Origin: Actinomycetota bacterium | GTDB taxonomy: Bacteria; Actinomycetota; Thermoleophilia; Gaiellales; Gaiellaceae | DNA length: 64,000 nucleotides | NCBI GenBank assembly: GCA_003162055.1 | Contig: PMNA01000017.1 | Span: forward strand, 1-64,000 | Direction: 5' to 3' | Part shown: in pieces, positions 1-9,860 of the stretch | Position numbering within the stretch: the first letter of the stretch is position 1 | Layout of the letters: each line of letters begins with the position of its first letter | Program-made: the position numbers and the translations under genes | Notes under the pieces: model-generated | What the model saw: the letters and a program-made list of their open reading frames with translations, nothing else | What the model was told of the DNA's origin: nothing | Database searches by the model: none

Positions 1-519
1 AACGGGACCAACGGGACCAACGGTGCTCAAGGACCGACCGGCTCGACCGGAGCCACCGGAGCGACTGGCGTCACCGGAGCTACGGGCCCCGTCGGCTCCG
101 TATCGACCACCAACAACGCCGCTGGCACGGTGACGAGCACGACCTACACCGCCACCTTGGGCGGTACCCCGGGTGTAAACCCGGCCACCACGGCGGCTAT
201 CACGTCGGGCAAGGCCCTCGTGACAGTCACGGCGAACATCACAGCGGCCGGTACGCGCTCCATGGGCGTGGTGCAGGGGTTCGAGGCCTTCGCAGTCAGC
301 GGCGCTACGACCATCGCCGCGAACGATGCTCAGTCCGTGATGGTTGGCGTGACAGGAAGCTCTACCAACTCCGACACAGTCCAGAACCAGGTGAGTGCGA
401 CATACCTCGTCACGGGGCTGACTAACGGGAACAACACGTTCACGCTCAACTACAGGTCCAGCGGCGCCGATACGATCACGTATTCCAGCCGCAGCATCAT
501 CGTGATCCCGCTTCCCTAA
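1..519 (+). CDS. Collagen-like (Gly-X-Y) triplet-repeat surface/secreted protein, 5'-truncated by window start
   Basis: Frame 1 is open from base 1: NGTNGTNGAQGPTGSTGATGATGVTGATGPVGS followed by the 129-aa ORF ending TAA at 519. Confidence 0.8.
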   Translation, partial: NGTNGTNGAQGPTGSTGATGATGVTGATGPVGSVSTTNNAAGTVTSTTYTATLGGTPGVNPATTAAITSGKALVTVTANITAAGTRSMGVVQGFEAFAVSGATTIAANDAQSVMVGVTGSSTNSDTVQNQVSATYLVTGLTNGNNTFTLNYRSSGADTITYSSRSIIVIPLP

Positions 520-767
520 CGGGAAACCACGACAGAAACGATAAAGCGGTGTCGCCGGTTGGGAGTCTTTGGCTCTAACCGCACGAATATGCGCAGCCCG
601 CGCCCTGGGATACGTCTCGCAGACGGGCTCGCCCATCTGCACGCCTCTGTTTGCCGATGAGTCGGGCCGCGTTGCCATACTTCACAGGCAATGGAGACCA
701 TCGAGAACGTCGCCGCCCCGACTCTATCCCTCTCCGGCGGCGACAACTCGGGCTGGGGAACCTCGAG

Positions 768-1514
768 ATGACCGCTGCGGCTCTTCCCGGGCTGGCAGAG
801 CGGCGGCGCCTGGCGATCGTGCCGGCCTTCAACGAGGAGGGATCGCTCGCGGCGGTGATCGACGAGATCCGCGCCTTCGACCCCGGTTTCAAGATCGTCG
901 TCGTAGACGACGGCTCCTCCGATCGCACGAGCGAGATCGCGCTCGCCCGCGGCGTTCACGTGGCCACGCTTCCCTTCAACCTCGGCATCGGCGCCGCCGT
1001 GCAAACCGGCTATCGCTTCGCGCTGGCTAACGACTTCGATCTCGCCGTCCAGATCGATGGCGACGGGCAGCACGATCCCGCCGAGCTGCCGGCCATCCTG
1101 GCGCCCGTGCTGGCCGGGGAAGCCGATCTCGTGATCGGCTCGCGCTTCCTCGGCGAGGGAGCATTTCATTCCTCGTTCGTGCGCCGGCTCGGTATCCGCC
1201 TGTTCGCGCTGACCGTATCGGCGATCGCGCGGCAGCGCTTGACCGACACCACCTCCGGCTTCCGCGCCGTCAACCGGCGCGGGATCGCGCTCTTCGCCGC
1301 CGACTATCCGCACGACTATCCCGAAGTCGAGGCGATCGTGATGGTCGTCAAACACCGCCTGCGTTTCAAGGAGGTGCCGGTGCGGATGCGCGAGCGCAGC
1401 GCCGGGCGCTCCTCGATCACCGCGCTGCGCTCGTTCTACTACATCGTCAAGGTCTTGCTCGCACTCTTCGTCGAGCTCTTCCGCCCCGCCGACGTTCCGC
1501 AGGAGGATGCATGA
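768..1514 (+). CDS. Glycosyltransferase family 2 (dolichyl-phosphate mannosyltransferase-like)
   Basis: IVPAFNEEGSLAAVIDEI, VVVDDGSSDRTSEIA, QIDGDGQHDPAEL, IGSRF motifs; ATG at 768 preferred over ORF start 651. Confidence 0.88.
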   Translation: MTAAALPGLAERRRLAIVPAFNEEGSLAAVIDEIRAFDPGFKIVVVDDGSSDRTSEIALARGVHVATLPFNLGIGAAVQTGYRFALANDFDLAVQIDGDGQHDPAELPAILAPVLAGEADLVIGSRFLGEGAFHSSFVRRLGIRLFALTVSAIARQRLTDTTSGFRAVNRRGIALFAADYPHDYPEVEAIVMVVKHRLRFKEVPVRMRERSAGRSSITALRSFYYIVKVLLALFVELFRPADVPQEDA

Positions 1515-1894
1515 CACACACGACACCACTCTCGGTCTCGATCATCGCCTCGATCGGCGCGCTCGCCATGCTGGGCGTCGTCTTCGAGCTGATCCGGCGC
1601 CGGCACCTGCGCGAGCGCTACTCGCTGATCTGGCTCCTCACCGGCGTCGTCCTGCTCGTACTGGCGGTCTGGCGCCAGGGCTTGAACACGATCGCCGGCT
1701 GGTTGGGCGTCAAGGGCTATCCACCCTCGGTCTTCTTCGCCGCGCTGCTCTTCTTCGTGCTGGTCATGCTGCTGCACTACTCGATCGTGATCTCGCGCCT
1801 GTCCGATCAGAACGCGACGTTGGCCCAGAGGCTGGCGCTATTGGAAGAGGAGCAGCGGCACCGGAGCGCACGGGGCGCCGAGAGCGAAAAGTAG
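1511..1894 (+). CDS. DUF2304 family small membrane protein
   Basis: 127 aa, three hydrophobic segments, LRERYSLIWLLTG pattern, overlaps GT2 stop by 4 nt. Confidence 0.8.
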   Translation: MTHTTPLSVSIIASIGALAMLGVVFELIRRRHLRERYSLIWLLTGVVLLVLAVWRQGLNTIAGWLGVKGYPPSVFFAALLFFVLVMLLHYSIVISRLSDQNATLAQRLALLEEEQRHRSARGAESEK

Positions 1895-1899
1895 AAGTC

Positions 1900-4317
1900 T
1901 CAAGGCCCGACGGCTTCGATCCAGTCCAGGCTCTTGCCGCAGAGTGAACGGGCGTTGGTCGGGGCGACGCTCACCAGGCGCGAGGGCTCGTCGAGACTCA
2001 GTGCCAGCGGCCCGAGCATAAACGGACCTGCGCCGCTGCCGGGCGTCAGCACCGAGCCGCTGTAACGCAAGCTCACGCTGTGGCTGCCCGCCGAGAGTCG
2101 CAGCGTGCCGAAGGGCGTCCACTGGCTCGCCTCGGTCAGAACACCGCGAAGCGAGCCGGCGCGGCGGCCGTCGATCGAGATCGTGACGGTGCGGGCGAAG
2201 GAACCGCCTAGATAGACGGTGTAGGTGCCGCTCCTGCTGAGCGTGATGCTGCCCATCAACGTGCCGTCGCTTGTGGGCGTGACCATCTGGCCGGCCGAAT
2301 AAGGGAGCCAACCGGTCGGGAGCACAACTCTCGCCAGATCGAGCAAGGCGCTGTTCGTGCGCGGCGCGGCGACGAGACTGCCACCCGCCTGCGCCGCCAC
2401 GGTCCCCAGTCGCCTGACCTCGGCGCAGGACGGAACCGCGACCGCATGCAACGAGTCACCCAGGCCGAAGTGCTCGAGCACCTGCGGAGTGGTCGGATCG
2501 GGCCGCTGCCAGAGCTCGTAGTAACGACCGCGCCAGACGAGTGCGTAGGGAGCCGGCGGCCGACTCTCGACCGGCGAGCGGCGCAGCACAAGCGAGCGAT
2601 AGACGAGCAAGTCGCTGGTGGAGAAGAGATCGAGATCGGCGTACTGCCCCTTGTCGAGCATCTTCCCGCTCGCCAGCGGAATCGGGCGAACGCGGAGCTC
2701 GGAGGCACCTTCCGCGTCCATTCCGCGCAGGAAGTGACGCACGCCGTAAGGCTGATACTCGGTCATCAGAGCCGGGCCCTGACCGGAGAAGCGGTCGCCG
2801 ATCTGCTCGAGTTCCTGCAGCTGGGCGCGCGGCGCGAGCCAGACGTCGTGGTAGGCGAGCACGTTCGACCAGAGGACACCGCCGATAATCAGCGCCCCGA
2901 GCAGCGACGCTGGGATCTTGATGTCGCGCTCGAAGGCGATCGCCGCCAGCGCCAGCGCCGTCAATACGAGCACCGGCGAGGCGGTCGCGTAAGCCTTCCC
3001 GGCCAGCCAGGGCGAGGAGACGCGCTCGAGCAGCAGCGCCACCAGCACGACGGTGACTACAAGAAGCGGCAGGCGATACTGGCGCCGGCGTAGCGCAAGC
3101 GCCACGGTCGCCGCCGCCGCCAGCGCGGCCACGGCGATCAGGAGCTCGGTGATCAGGTGATCGAACGGCCAGACACGGAAGTCGCCGCTCGGCCAGATAC
3201 CAAAGATCTGGAGCAGATTGAGCGGCCGCGGCAGGTTGCCGAGACGCTGCTCCGGCGTAAGCAGGTTCGAGGTCGTGAGATGGAGGAAGGCGCGCACGAT
3301 CACGATCGTCGGTAGTGAAAGCAGCGCGGTGATACCGACACCTCCGAGCAAAGAGAGCGTCAGGCGCCTGGCTCGTAGCCGAGCAACGAAGACGAACGCG
3401 GGCAGTGCAAGCGGCAGCAACCAAAGGCCGGCGCTCACGTTGAGCGCGGCGAACAGCGCGGCGCAGACGAACGAGAACGGGAGCAGGCGCCGGACCGAGC
3501 GAAGCTCTTCGGCGGCGGTCGGGGCGAAGGCGGCGGCGACCACGACCAGGAAGGTGGCGACTAGCTCCTTCAGCCCTCCCCAGAGCGAGTAGCCGTATAT
3601 GAGCGCCGCCTGGGCAGCGACGAAGGCGACGAGCGCGCGCAACCGACATGAGCGGACGAGCGGCGTCAGAAGCGCCGCGAGCGCGAGCGCGAGCATGGCC
3701 GCGAAGAAGGCGATGCAGGGCTGGTAGAGCCAGGCCGGGTCTGTACCGACCAGGTGAGTACCGATGCCCAGGGGAAGGAAGGCTCCGAGCGGGTAGCCGT
3801 CAGGGATGTTGACCGCCAGCGCCGCCCGGTAGCTCGAGGGCGCGAGTCCGGCCAGGCTGCGTCCGTGTTGCATCACGCGATCGGTGAAGGCGAGGAAGGT
3901 CGCTGTGTCGTCGAGCTTGATGAAGCCGGCAAAGGTCGCCTGCCCCGAGAGCACGACGGGCGCCGCGTAGACGGCGTAGACAGCCAGTGCCGAGAGCGCA
4001 AGCGAGGGATCGCCTCGGCGCGGCCGCCAGGGAAGCGCGAGCCCGAGCCCGGCGACGGCGAGCGTTACGACGAGCGGAATAGCTAACGAAGCCGTGCGCG
4101 CCGAGGCGGTTGCCAGGCTCGCGGCCACGATCATCACGGCGGCGCCGCCCGGGAGAAGCAACACCGCGGGAATTCGATATCCGCTCGCGCTGCGCAAAAG
4201 CAGGCCGCAACCGAGCGCGAGCACGCTCAACAGCAGCGGAAAGAGGACCCAGGCAACGACGAGGATCATCAGCGCCTTAGTCTGACACGCGGCGCGGAGC
4301 GCAATCTCCGCGGTCAA
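1900..4317 (-). CDS. Large multi-TM membrane protein, glycosyltransferase (GT-C)-like, with C-terminal beta-rich extracellular region
   Basis: 805-aa ORF, many TM segments then soluble C-terminal domain. Confidence 0.7.
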   Translation of the reverse strand: MTAEIALRAACQTKALMILVVAWVLFPLLLSVLALGCGLLLRSASGYRIPAVLLLPGGAAVMIVAASLATASARTASLAIPLVVTLAVAGLGLALPWRPRRGDPSLALSALAVYAVYAAPVVLSGQATFAGFIKLDDTATFLAFTDRVMQHGRSLAGLAPSSYRAALAVNIPDGYPLGAFLPLGIGTHLVGTDPAWLYQPCIAFFAAMLALALAALLTPLVRSCRLRALVAFVAAQAALIYGYSLWGGLKELVATFLVVVAAAFAPTAAEELRSVRRLLPFSFVCAALFAALNVSAGLWLLPLALPAFVFVARLRARRLTLSLLGGVGITALLSLPTIVIVRAFLHLTTSNLLTPEQRLGNLPRPLNLLQIFGIWPSGDFRVWPFDHLITELLIAVAALAAAATVALALRRRQYRLPLLVVTVVLVALLLERVSSPWLAGKAYATASPVLVLTALALAAIAFERDIKIPASLLGALIIGGVLWSNVLAYHDVWLAPRAQLQELEQIGDRFSGQGPALMTEYQPYGVRHFLRGMDAEGASELRVRPIPLASGKMLDKGQYADLDLFSTSDLLVYRSLVLRRSPVESRPPAPYALVWRGRYYELWQRPDPTTPQVLEHFGLGDSLHAVAVPSCAEVRRLGTVAAQAGGSLVAAPRTNSALLDLARVVLPTGWLPYSAGQMVTPTSDGTLMGSITLSRSGTYTVYLGGSFARTVTISIDGRRAGSLRGVLTEASQWTPFGTLRLSAGSHSVSLRYSGSVLTPGSGAGPFMLGPLALSLDEPSRLVSVAPTNARSLCGKSLDWIEAVGP

Positions 4318-4367
4318 CTGCAGGCCGAAGTCCGCGGAGAGGACACTATGCTGCGCCTCGTGAAACT

Positions 4368-5357
4368 ATGCGGGACTCGTTTCCGAATGAAAGCCCGACT
4401 TTGAAGAGAGTCTTGAGAAAGCTCGCCGGCTCGTTCTGGGTGCGCGTGGTCGTAAGCGCCGGGTTACTCGCGCTGGTTGCCACGCGCATCGATTTCTCCA
4501 ACGCCCTACACAGTCTCGCCGAGGGTGAGTGGGCCTGGTTCGCGCTCGCCGTGCTCGCTCTGCTTCTCGCCTCCGCGCTCGCCTCGTTTCGCTGGCACCT
4601 CTATTTACAGGCGTGCGACGTCGATCGCTCCTGGCGCCGTGCCCTGAGCGCCTACTTCCTGGGCGTCTTCACGAGCAACTTCTTGCCCAGCCAGGTCGGT
4701 GGTGACGTCCTACGCGCACTCGTGGTCGGGCGCCAGGGCACGCGTGTGCGCTCCTTCGCGACCGTGGTGATCGACCGAGCCTCAGCTCTCGTCTGCTTGA
4801 TCGCGGTCGCCTGGGCCTTCGTGGCCGCCGACCCCGGCGCCGTGCCTCGCTCTCTCCTGCTCGCGCTCGCCATCGTCAGCGCCCTGTTTATGGTTTTCGT
4901 GTCCGCGGTGCTGGGTGCGGACAAAGCGAGCAGCCGACTGCGACGATTTCTCCCCGCTCGACTCCAACCCGCGACCGCCGAGACGCTCGTAGCCGTGCGG
5001 GCCTCGTTTAGGGGCGCTGTGCTGGCGAAAACGCTTCTGCTCGGGGTCGTCTTCCAGGCGCTCGGCGTGGCCGCCGCCTGGTCGATCGGGCACTCGATCG
5101 GGCTCCCTATCGCAACCTCGGCGCTCGTCACCTCTCTGCCGCTCGTCGTCCTGCTCTCGTTCCTCCCTTTCTCGATCGGCGGGCTAGGGATCCGCGAAGG
5201 AGGCTTCGTTCTTCTGCTTGGTCGGGCGGGGGTCGGCGCTACCGATGCGGCCGTCTTCTCGCTGCTCAACGGCTTCGCATTCGCCCTTGCGAGCCTGCCT
5301 GGATCAATTGCGCTTCTGCGCGGCGAAATGCCGCGTAAGACTCCCTCCTCCACGTGA
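4368..5357 (+). CDS. Flippase-like / lysylphosphatidylglycerol synthase TM-region family protein
   Basis: FLGVFTSNFLPSQVGGDVLRA and PFSIGGLGIREGGFVLLL motifs. Confidence 0.85.
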   Translation: MRDSFPNESPTLKRVLRKLAGSFWVRVVVSAGLLALVATRIDFSNALHSLAEGEWAWFALAVLALLLASALASFRWHLYLQACDVDRSWRRALSAYFLGVFTSNFLPSQVGGDVLRALVVGRQGTRVRSFATVVIDRASALVCLIAVAWAFVAADPGAVPRSLLLALAIVSALFMVFVSAVLGADKASSRLRRFLPARLQPATAETLVAVRASFRGAVLAKTLLLGVVFQALGVAAAWSIGHSIGLPIATSALVTSLPLVVLLSFLPFSIGGLGIREGGFVLLLGRAGVGATDAAVFSLLNGFAFALASLPGSIALLRGEMPRKTPSST

Positions 5358-5370
5358 CGAAGCGAGCGCC

Positions 5371-6135
5371 TCAGGCCAGTGCGCTAGCCGTGCGCTGTAG
5401 GCGCTGAAGGTATTCGTTACACCTATCGATTGCCGGGTTACTGCAGGCATAGAAGTGGTAGAGAGAGATCGATCTGGCTAGCCCGAAGACGCGACAGTCG
5501 ATCTGTCCGAAGAAGAACCTCAGGACGTCTCGAATCTCGCCGGCAGTGTTCACGTGCTCGTGCCTCATCAATAGGCCGTAATCGAGACCGTGCTTGAGCC
5601 TGAACTCGAGGCCCGTGGTAAGACGCCACCCCAGCGCCCAGAGGGGCGTACCCTCGCTGGGTATCGCAGCGCGAAAACCGCCAGTCAGAGAGAGCCGCAA
5701 TCCGAGGCGCGCGACGACCTCGGGGAGGTTGCAGATGTGCTCCAGCGTCGCCACGGACGTGATGCGATCGTAGATCGCTTGATCAGGAACCTGCGATATA
5801 TCCGACCAAGCGTTACGGATTCTCGGCAAGGATGGAGAGCCCGAGTAGAGATCGACGAATGGTTCGACAATGTCGTAAGGACCCACATCGGGCTCGTAAG
5901 GAAGCTGGTTCAGCGTCCCGGCCCCTATCTCCAGAGTCGACCTCCGTTCGTCGGGCCGAGCGAGCACGTCTCGGGCAACCTGCCGGTGCATCCAGGATTC
6001 CATCCTTTGTGCAGCCGAAGAAGCTCGCGTATCGCCCTCGCGATTGGACCGGTACTGCTCTGCATAGATGGTCGCGATCCGATCTGGAAGCGGGGGGCGA
6101 GTTTTCGGGTACTGCTCGAACACAGAATCAATCAC
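5371..6135 (-). CDS. Class I SAM-dependent methyltransferase
   Basis: TLEIGAGTLNQLPYE motif I, SVATLEHICNLPEVVARLG. Confidence 0.7.
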   Translation of the reverse strand: MIDSVFEQYPKTRPPLPDRIATIYAEQYRSNREGDTRASSAAQRMESWMHRQVARDVLARPDERRSTLEIGAGTLNQLPYEPDVGPYDIVEPFVDLYSGSPSLPRIRNAWSDISQVPDQAIYDRITSVATLEHICNLPEVVARLGLRLSLTGGFRAAIPSEGTPLWALGWRLTTGLEFRLKHGLDYGLLMRHEHVNTAGEIRDVLRFFFGQIDCRVFGLARSISLYHFYACSNPAIDRCNEYLQRLQRTASALA

Positions 6136-6338
6136 CTTTGCGTAGAGCTCTACTCACGCGCCTTTCTTCAACCCTCGAGAGAACGGCTGAGAAGAGGCCT
6201 CGTAGGAGAACGATACTTCCCCGACCTCGCTCCCACTGGATCGTCGAGGGCAATCCGGAACTGGGTGACCATGAGCCCATCCGCGCCATGTGACCGCTTG
6301 TGCCAAGTCGCGCGCACCTCCGCGCTGGCTCTCACTCC

Positions 6339-7424
6339 TCAGCTAACCGGCTTGAGAAGCCGAGCCTTGACCGCTGCCAGAGCTTGGGCCGCGACGGGGT
6401 TGTAGACCTCGATCTGGTAGTCAGAGCCGGCGAAGGCAGCGTAGACGCTCGTGGGCTTCGCCTTGGTGTAGAAGGCTTGTGCCCCGGCCAGCGTCACTCG
6501 CGTCGCTCCGGCTTGCCTGCCCGCTGACTTCGTCGTGGCGAACGCCTTCGCCACCGGGTACGTACCGATGGTCGGGTAGGCGCCGCTGGCCCCAACCGCA
6601 ACTCCCTTCGGCAGATAGCGCAGGTAGACGTTTCCGTTCGGACTGCGCGTGTACTCGTAAGTCACGCCGGCCCGTGGGCCGATCCAGTAAACCGGCGACG
6701 AGAGAGTCGCCACCTTCCGCTTCAGAGCCGCGAGCGTGAGCCCCAGGCGCTCGCCCTGTGCGATCGGAAGCGCGCGGCCGGCCTTTACGAGCGAAGCGGC
6801 GCGACCGAGCGTTGGATCGTAGACCTCGATCTGATAGTCGAGGCCCGGCTGCGCGAGGTAGACGTTTCGCGGCAGGGCGCCGCTGATGAAGGCAGCCGGC
6901 CCGCCGGTACCGGTCGCAAGTTGGATCCAGCCGCTTTTCTTGCCGAGCGCGACCGTGCTCGCGTAAGCGTTATTCCTCGGGTAAGTGCCAACCGTCAGAG
7001 TTTTGGCCGTGTCCGCCTTCATCTGGCCGGTGAGATAGCGAACGTACACCTGCCCGTTCGAGCGCTGCTCGACCGAATAGCGCGCTCCCGGCTCAGGCCC
7101 GACCCAGTAGACCGGACGGCCGATTGAGGCGATCAGCGTCTGTAGGCCCTGCTCCGAAACGACTTTCGTCGTCGCTTTGCTCGACTTCGAGGACTTGCCG
7201 CTGTGATCGGTGATCAGCCAGGTTACGGCGCCGGCAAGCAGCGCGAGCACGACCACCGCCAGCAGGCGGAGAAGGGGACGCCGGTTCGGCCTCGCAGGCG
7301 GGCGAGGAGGACGCCCCGCCGGAGCGGGCGCGGGAGGTGGAGCCGGAATGAATCTTCTGTCGTCGCCTGATTCCACGTTGGTCTCAAAGTTTTTCACGTT
7401 TTCCTGGGAATATCCTGCGCTCAA
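6339..7424 (-). CDS. Membrane-anchored protein with duplicated extracellular module
   Basis: Single N-terminal TM; two copies of PVYW(V/I)GP..G..Y...(R)S.NG.VY(V/L)RYL...TIGTYP. Confidence 0.7.
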   Translation of the reverse strand: MSAGYSQENVKNFETNVESGDDRRFIPAPPPAPAPAGRPPRPPARPNRRPLLRLLAVVVLALLAGAVTWLITDHSGKSSKSSKATTKVVSEQGLQTLIASIGRPVYWVGPEPGARYSVEQRSNGQVYVRYLTGQMKADTAKTLTVGTYPRNNAYASTVALGKKSGWIQLATGTGGPAAFISGALPRNVYLAQPGLDYQIEVYDPTLGRAASLVKAGRALPIAQGERLGLTLAALKRKVATLSSPVYWIGPRAGVTYEYTRSPNGNVYLRYLPKGVAVGASGAYPTIGTYPVAKAFATTKSAGRQAGATRVTLAGAQAFYTKAKPTSVYAAFAGSDYQIEVYNPVAAQALAAVKARLLKPVS

Positions 7425-7748
7425 TGAGTATGCGCGGGAGTCGGAGCCGTGTCGATGGCAGCCGTCTCACGCTCTACAACTCCGATCGGGCAGGCCCGCC
7501 GCACGGCTAACGCTACAGCGTTCTTCGATCGGCAGGCGTTCGTGCGACTTGAATACGGGCCCGAACCTCGCCGGATCGGGATACGGGCCGGCAACGGATC
7601 GCGTGTCTCGAGCGTTCTCGGGCCGGTAGGGGCATCCCCCGAACGGGCTAGGGCTTTCCCGGTCGAAGTAGGGCGAATAGGTTCGCTGTGAGTAGGCAGA
7701 GAGAGCGTCTTACCGCCCGATTCCAGGCTCTTCCGGGCGATCTCCGTA

Positions 7749-9305
7749 GTGATGCTCGCGGTACTCCGCTCATTTGCCCTGTTCCTCGCCGTCCTTCCGG
7801 TGGTCGGCTCCGTCGGTCAGGCCGCCGCCTCCCCGCCTGCTCGGACAACGGCCACGACGACGCGCCTGCTTGTCCAGTTCGACGAGCATGCGAGCGCGAC
7901 CGCGCAGAACGCTGCTCTCGTTCGCGTTGGAGCGCGGCGACTGGGCAGCATCGGCCAGCTCGGGATAGCCGTCGCCGGCGTTCCGGCGCGAGCGGAGAAG
8001 GCAGCCGTCCGTAGGCTCGGCGAGTCGCCGATCGTCGCCTACGTCGAAAGAGACGGGCGCGCCCAGGCCAACGAAGTCAGCACCAGCGATCCTTATCTCG
8101 ATTCGACTTCCTGGCAGCTTGAGAACCTGAACCTTCCCGACGCCTGGTCGCTCAGCACCGGCAGCGCGAGCACCGTCATCGCCGTTCTCGACAGCGGCGT
8201 CGACCGCAGGCAAGAGGATCTCGGCGCGTTCGTGCCCGGGCACGACTTCGTCGACGGAGGCGTAAACACCTCGGACGGCAACGGGCACGGGACGGCCGTC
8301 ACCGGCGTGGTCGCCGCCCAGGGCGGGAACGGCAAGGGCATCACCGGCGTCTGCTGGAAGTGCAGAATCATGCCGGTCAAGGTGCTCGGCGCCGACAACT
8401 CCGGCAGCTGGAGCGACGTTGCCTCCGGCGTTATCTGGGCGACCACGCACGGCGCCCGGGTGATCAACATGTCGCTCGGGTTGCCCAAGGGGTCGCGCGC
8501 GATCGCCGCCGCCGTGAGCTACGCAATCAAGCACAACGTGGTCGTCGTCGCCTCCTCCGGAAACGAGAACTCCACCAAGCCCGACTACCCGGCCGCATAT
8601 CCAGGCGTGCTCTCCGTCGGCGCCGTGGACGAGACGAGCACGCGCTACTCGACTTCCAACCACAACGTCCGCTACGGCAAGTGGGGCTCGAACTACGGCT
8701 CCTGGGTCGACGTCGACGCGCCCGGCTGTGTCAACTCGACCTGGCCCGCAAGCCCTTCTCATCCGAGCGGCAACTACACCTACTTTTGCGGCACGTCGGC
8801 TTCCGCTCCCTTCGTCGCCGGCCTGGCCGGGCTGGCGCTGTCCTACGCTCCCACGGCTTCGGCCACCCAGGTCGTAGACGCGATCGAGTCGACCGCTCGC
8901 CAGACGACGGACAAGAACTCCGCTCACGGCCTGATCGACGCGAAGGCGGCGCTCGAGGCACTTGCGTCGCCGCCTCCGACCTCGACGACCTCCTCTCCTA
9001 TCGCCACTGCCGCCAAGATCTCCGCGCGACTGACCAAGAAGGCTTTCGCTCGTTTGCAGGCGCCGAAGGTGAAGCTCGTCTATAGCTTCTCCTCACCCAG
9101 CGCGAGCTTCACGTACCGGCTCGAGCGGAAAAGCGGATCGAGTTGGCAACTGGTACGCAACGTCAAGCGCGACGGCGATTTCCGCGGCTCGCACAGCCTG
9201 ACGGTGAAGCAGTTGTTCGGCAACGCGACAGTCGCGACCGGCCACTATCGAGTAGCACTCTCGGCCGAGGCGAGCCACTCGCTGCTCGGGTTCCAGGCGA
9301 AGTAG
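7749..9305 (+). CDS. S8 family subtilisin-like serine protease with C-terminal beta module
   Basis: VIAVLDSGVDRRQED, DGNGHGTAVTGVVAA, GTSASAPFVAGLAGL catalytic motifs. Confidence 0.95.
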   Translation: MMLAVLRSFALFLAVLPVVGSVGQAAASPPARTTATTTRLLVQFDEHASATAQNAALVRVGARRLGSIGQLGIAVAGVPARAEKAAVRRLGESPIVAYVERDGRAQANEVSTSDPYLDSTSWQLENLNLPDAWSLSTGSASTVIAVLDSGVDRRQEDLGAFVPGHDFVDGGVNTSDGNGHGTAVTGVVAAQGGNGKGITGVCWKCRIMPVKVLGADNSGSWSDVASGVIWATTHGARVINMSLGLPKGSRAIAAAVSYAIKHNVVVVASSGNENSTKPDYPAAYPGVLSVGAVDETSTRYSTSNHNVRYGKWGSNYGSWVDVDAPGCVNSTWPASPSHPSGNYTYFCGTSASAPFVAGLAGLALSYAPTASATQVVDAIESTARQTTDKNSAHGLIDAKAALEALASPPPTSTTSSPIATAAKISARLTKKAFARLQAPKVKLVYSFSSPSASFTYRLERKSGSSWQLVRNVKRDGDFRGSHSLTVKQLFGNATVATGHYRVALSAEASHSLLGFQAK

Positions 9306-9387
9306 CGGACAGCCGCGCCGCTCGAATTCTCCGCAGAGATCGTCGTAGAAGAGAGCGCTGGGCTAGTTAACGAATAGCTGGAAAGAG

Positions 9388-9416
9388 CTCCGGCCTAGTC
9401 CCGACCGGGGCTTTTC
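9388..9416 (+). terminator. Rho-independent terminator downstream of subtilase
   Basis: AGCTCCGG...CCGGGGCTTTTCT hairpin plus T run. Confidence 0.6.
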
Positions 9417-9425
9417 TCTGCGCAG

Positions 9426-9860
9426 CTAGGTCGGATAGACGATCAGCTCGAGCAGGTTGCCGTCGGGGTCGCGGAAGTAGATGCTCGTGCCGGTCCCCCG
9501 CGCCCCCTCGCGCTCCAGCGGCCCCAGCTCCACTTCGACGCCGTTTCGCCACAGGTGCTCCAGCGCCTCGTCGATCGTGCCCGGCCAGACGAGACAGAGG
9601 TCGCTCGCACCGGGCCCGGCCGGAATCTTCGCCTTCGGCTCCGCCAGCTCCGAGCCCGGGCCATGCACGTTCAGCTGCTGCTCGCCGAAGCGATAGGCAA
9701 CGCGCCCTCGCTTGAGCTCGACGACCTCGGCGCGCAGCACCTCGGCGTAGAAGCGGTTCGAGCGCTCGAAATCGGAGACGGCGATGACGACGTGATCGAT
9801 GCTGGGCTGCTTCACGCCGAAAAGCGAGTAGAGCCAACCCGGCGGATCAAAGTTGCCCAC
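9426..9860 (-). CDS. VOC family protein (glyoxalase/dioxygenase-like)
   Basis: DHVVIAVSDFERSNRFYAEVL, YFRDPDGNLLELIVYPT. Confidence 0.9.
   Translation of the reverse strand: MGNFDPPGWLYSLFGVKQPSIDHVVIAVSDFERSNRFYAEVLRAEVVELKRGRVAYRFGEQQLNVHGPGSELAEPKAKIPAGPGASDLCLVWPGTIDEALEHLWRNGVEVELGPLEREGARGTGTSIYFRDPDGNLLELIVYPT

Noticed and set aside
516-1529. 337-aa minus-strand ORF
   Set aside because: Antisense shadow of the GT2 gene; low-complexity Arg/Gly/Asp-rich translation without domain motifs, typical of high-GC DNA.
5371-6300. Methyltransferase region as a horizontally acquired island
   Set aside because: GC looks only modestly lower than its surroundings and there are no mobile-element marks.
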